DNA from: Selaginella moellendorffii
Taxonomy: Eukaryota > Streptophyta > Lycopodiopsida > Selaginellales > Selaginellaceae
DNA: 31,604 nucleotides
Direction of reading: 5' to 3'
NCBI RefSeq assembly: GCF_000143415.4
Contig: NW_003314262.1
Span: 5,956,940 to 5,988,543, forward strand
The notes beneath the pieces were generated by a model. That model made no database searches and was not told the DNA's origin. It was given only the letters and a program-made list of their open reading frames with translations. Of this stretch, positions 29,184-31,604 are shown one piece after another (position 1 is the stretch's first letter; the number at the start of each line of letters is the position of its first letter). The translations under genes were made by a program, and so were the position numbers.

Positions 29184-29699
29184 TGGAGTTAGTGTTAAGA
29201 TTTCTTCATCTGCTATTTTTTGGTCCACTTGATTAGGTTTTGATGGGATTGGATCCTCCAGTGGAGTTTCCACACCCATAGGTTTAAGCACAAATCCTCT
29301 CTTTTGTAGCTAGTGTAGCTTTGCCAAAGTTATTAATGTACCTTTAACAACTAGCTATTGTAGTGAGCACAATTAAACCCTTTAAGATCAATGCCATGAG
29401 ATGAGATAAGAGTTTAGCCAAGGAAGGTGTTCTCTTCTTATATTCAGAAAAGGATGCAAAGTGCATTATTAATGAAGATAACAATTCTAAATGTGAAGCT
29501 ATAACAATGGAGATAAAGAGTGTTTTCTTGAACAACAATGGGAAATCATACAAGGTGACAATAAGAATGGAACCTACATGCAATTTTCCTGATTTCTAGA
29601 AAGGAGTTCAAAATTGGTAGATCTAGAGTTGCAAGCACATAATTTTCTTGTAATTTGAACTGGTACAAGATTGACTCAATTGATATTACAATTACACAA
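29184..29699. other. unassigned DNA between two chromovirus copies
   Basis: Adjacent to the LTR, the minus strand has a protein-like stretch (VLKPMGVETPLEDPIPSKPN, QVDQKIADEEILTL at 29291-29184). It is cut by the LTR at 29183, so the LTR may have inserted into a coding or gag-like sequence. The ORF that extends it into the LTR is artificial. Nothing is recognised in 29300-29699. Confidence 0.4.
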
Positions 29700-30520
29700 G
29701 CAACATTTTCATGAAACCAAGCTCAAAACATTGTGAGAGGCAAAGATAAAATCTCCTTTGGAAATGAAGAATAAGAAGTTTTGGATAAGGAATCTTTATA
29801 TGAAGAGGACTCTAGTAAGGAACCTTCCAAATAAGAGTTTAGTGGCAAGGTTTGGTCATCCAAAACTTTGATTAGAAGCTTTGGAAGGACAAGTGGCTAA
29901 GACGAATGCCTTGCTAAAGACCCTCATACACAAGCTAAAACATGATGAGAAGCGGAAGAAAAAAGAAAAGACTACAGATGCTGGTAGTGTAGAAGTTATA
30001 GACCCTTTAGTGGGGACTAAGGCAAGACTAAACAAAGTCAAACAAACCAAAATAGAGTTGGTCTCTCAACTAGTTCCCAAGTATAAACTAAAACCCTTAC
30101 CAAACTTCAAGGTAGTGAATGACTATAAGGTAGTGAAGGATTGATTTTATGATATAGAGGATTACTTCTGAGTGTTATGGTTATCAAGTTTGGAAAAAGT
30201 CCATGTGTAAAACTATACTTACCAGATAATACTAAGTCTTGGTGGATAATAATGGAAGTCAACAAAAGGCTAGTGGCCACTTGAGAATCCATGCAACTTA
30301 TGTTCTTTTGAATGCTACTTTACACCTCAGAGATGAATTGAGTAGGTTGAAGTAAACAAGAATCATTCAAAGTATGTGAATGCATTTATGCCGAAGAAAA
30401 TCATTGTTATGGATATAAACAATATAGACACATTCCATACCTTTATATCAGGCTTGCAGATCTAGGTTGGGGGCAAGATGATGCACTTAAACCTGACTAA
30501 CTAATAGAAAGCATTAGATG
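29700..30520 (+). pseudogene. second chromovirus: degenerate gag
   Basis: Same Gag as at 19115-19957. It reads LEGQVAKTNALLKTLIHKLK, DAGSVEVIDPLVGTKA and VVNDYKVVKD, then a TGA where the other copy has W. After that come frame changes with 'FYDIEDYF' and 'SLGG**W'. No LTR or PBS precedes it, so it is 5'-truncated. It reads on the strand opposite to the neighbouring LTR copy, so the two belong to separate insertions. Confidence 0.82.
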
Positions 30521-30843
30521 CAACTATTAAGGTGCATTTCAATTATAACTTGCGAAAAGGGAACATAATACGGTCTAGGTCCATATTTAGCAAGAAAGCT
30601 AAACTAAAAGGGACATATGGGAAAAGGAAATTCAGGAAGAGTTTATTTAAGAATAAATCCTTAAGATTTCAGAAAAATAGATTTATGGGGGAGTCAAGCA
30701 AAAATGGATAAATCCACTGATAAAAAAACTAGTAGCATGGAGAACAATATATGCTACAATTGTGGTGGAGTAGAACACTTCTAGTGATAATATCCCTCTA
30801 GAATCAATAAAGGGTATGTCAGGTTGAGCAATTAATTGTATAA
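30521..30843 (+). pseudogene. second chromovirus: gag tail, broken zinc knuckle
   Basis: The gag C-terminal part is equivalent to 18176-18514. The knuckle CYNCGGVEHF is present at 30752-30781 but is followed by three consecutive stop codons, and the last cysteine is lost. There is no TRIM insertion here: the sequence corresponding to the TRIM target continues uninterrupted ('tccatatttagcaagaaagc' near 30580). Confidence 0.75.
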
Positions 30844-31604
30844 GATGCTAGTGTTATTTATGAAAAAGAAAGATGGCTCTATACACATATGCATAGACTA
30901 TTAGTTGCCTAACAAGTATATGAAGAAGAATAAATACCTTTTACCAAGGATTGAAGACTTATTTGATAGGTTGAGAAAGGCAAAATACTTCTTAAGAATT
31001 GATCTAAGGTTAAGATACTACTAAATCAGGGTAATAGAGGAAGATGTCGAGAAAAATCTATTAAACAAGATATAGGAGCTTTGAGTTTCTAGTGATACCC
31101 TTTCAGTTGTACAATGCATCGGCAATGTTTTTAATGATAATGAACCACATCTTTATACCTTTTTTGATCACTTTGTAATTGTCTATATTGATGATATTTT
31201 GATTTATAATAAAACATTAGAGGAGTATGCCAAAAACTTAATGAAGGTGTTTGAGAAACTAAGGAAACACTAATTATATACAAAAGAGAGCAAGTTTGAC
31301 TTTGCTCAACAAAAAGTAAAGTTTCTTGGGTATGTAGTGGGCAAGGATGGGCTCAAGGTGGATATAAAAGCGTCTAAGCAATCCAGGAATGGGAACAACT
31401 ATTAAATGTATATGAGTTAATGGTATTTTTCGGGTTATACAATTACTATTAAAAGTTTATCAAACACTATTTAAGAATAGCCTTAATTTTAATAAACTAA
31501 ATGAGAAAAGAGAAGATGGTATGGATAGTAGAATGCAAGGTAATATTTATCCATCTCACAAAGAAATTGATGAAAGCTCTTTATGTAACATTACCAAACT
31601 TTAG
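30844..31604 (+). pseudogene. second chromovirus: reverse transcriptase, runs off window
   Basis: A Ty3/Gypsy RT with [36 protein letters not shown] and [10 protein letters not shown] (YIDD at 31184-31195), then ESKFDFAQQKVKFLGYVVGK and DGLKVDIKA. Stops are frequent (for example DY*LPN, YY*IRV and KH*LYT). It begins only about 55 bp after the zinc knuckle, whereas about 850 bp including the protease separate them in the other copy. The start of the RNase H connection is visible at the window end ('gtatggatagtagaatgcaa'). Confidence 0.85.

Noticed and set aside
29031-29291. 86-codon minus-strand ORF considered as one gene
   Set aside because: The N-terminal third is outside the LTR and the rest is LTR minisatellite remnant, so the frame is a chance fusion across the insertion edge.

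Overview
The window is plant nuclear DNA. About 27 kb of it is nested, decayed LTR retrotransposons around a roughly 4 kb gene-bearing island. The plant signals are a chromodomain-bearing Ty3/Gypsy element (chromovirus), PBSs matching initiator-Met tRNA, TRIM- and LARD-like non-autonomous elements, a secreted eight-cysteine lipid-transfer-like gene, and a plant-type DNA polymerase delta small-subunit pseudogene. That pseudogene has eight introns of only about 33-52 bp. Such introns are far shorter than typical seed-plant introns and would suit a compact-intron lineage such as Selaginella; this placement is inference.

Layout. 1-9575: direct array LTR-internal-LTR-internal-LTR of a non-coding, LARD-like element on the minus strand, interrupted by a 1.73-kb solo LTR (2991-4723, TSD ATTGG) and a 130-bp TRIM fragment (5271-5400). 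9576-11070: a segment with a degenerate ORF, then an inverted LARD LTR piece. 11071-20934: a minus-strand chromovirus with gag, protease, RT, RNase H, integrase and chromodomain, all broken by stops. Its 3' LTR has been hit by a second 1.69-kb solo LTR (12209-13900), and about 0.7 kb at its outer end is inverted. Its gag is split by a complete 595-bp TRIM (18515-19109, TSD CTTTG). The chromovirus itself sits in the gag gene of an older element; the flanks are at 11426-11779 (inverted) and 20930-21600. 21592-22205: palindromic pair of LTR fragments. 22206-24080: AT-rich decayed DNA. 24080-27968: gene island with the cysteine-rich secreted protein gene (25011-25235) and the POLD2 pseudogene (26816-27968), both minus strand. 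28080-29183: chromovirus-family LTR with PBS. About 29700-31604: a second, 5'-truncated chromovirus on the plus strand, running off the window.

The LTR families share terminal sequence (TGTRAG...CTTACA in three of them) and a promoter-like core (AAGCCCAAA ... TCCAAAAGTATAGTA). In the chromovirus and solo-LTR families this core is preceded by a hypervariable GAGNCC-type minisatellite. The minisatellite is open in most frames and produces long spurious ORFs. No rRNA, tRNA or CRISPR array was seen.
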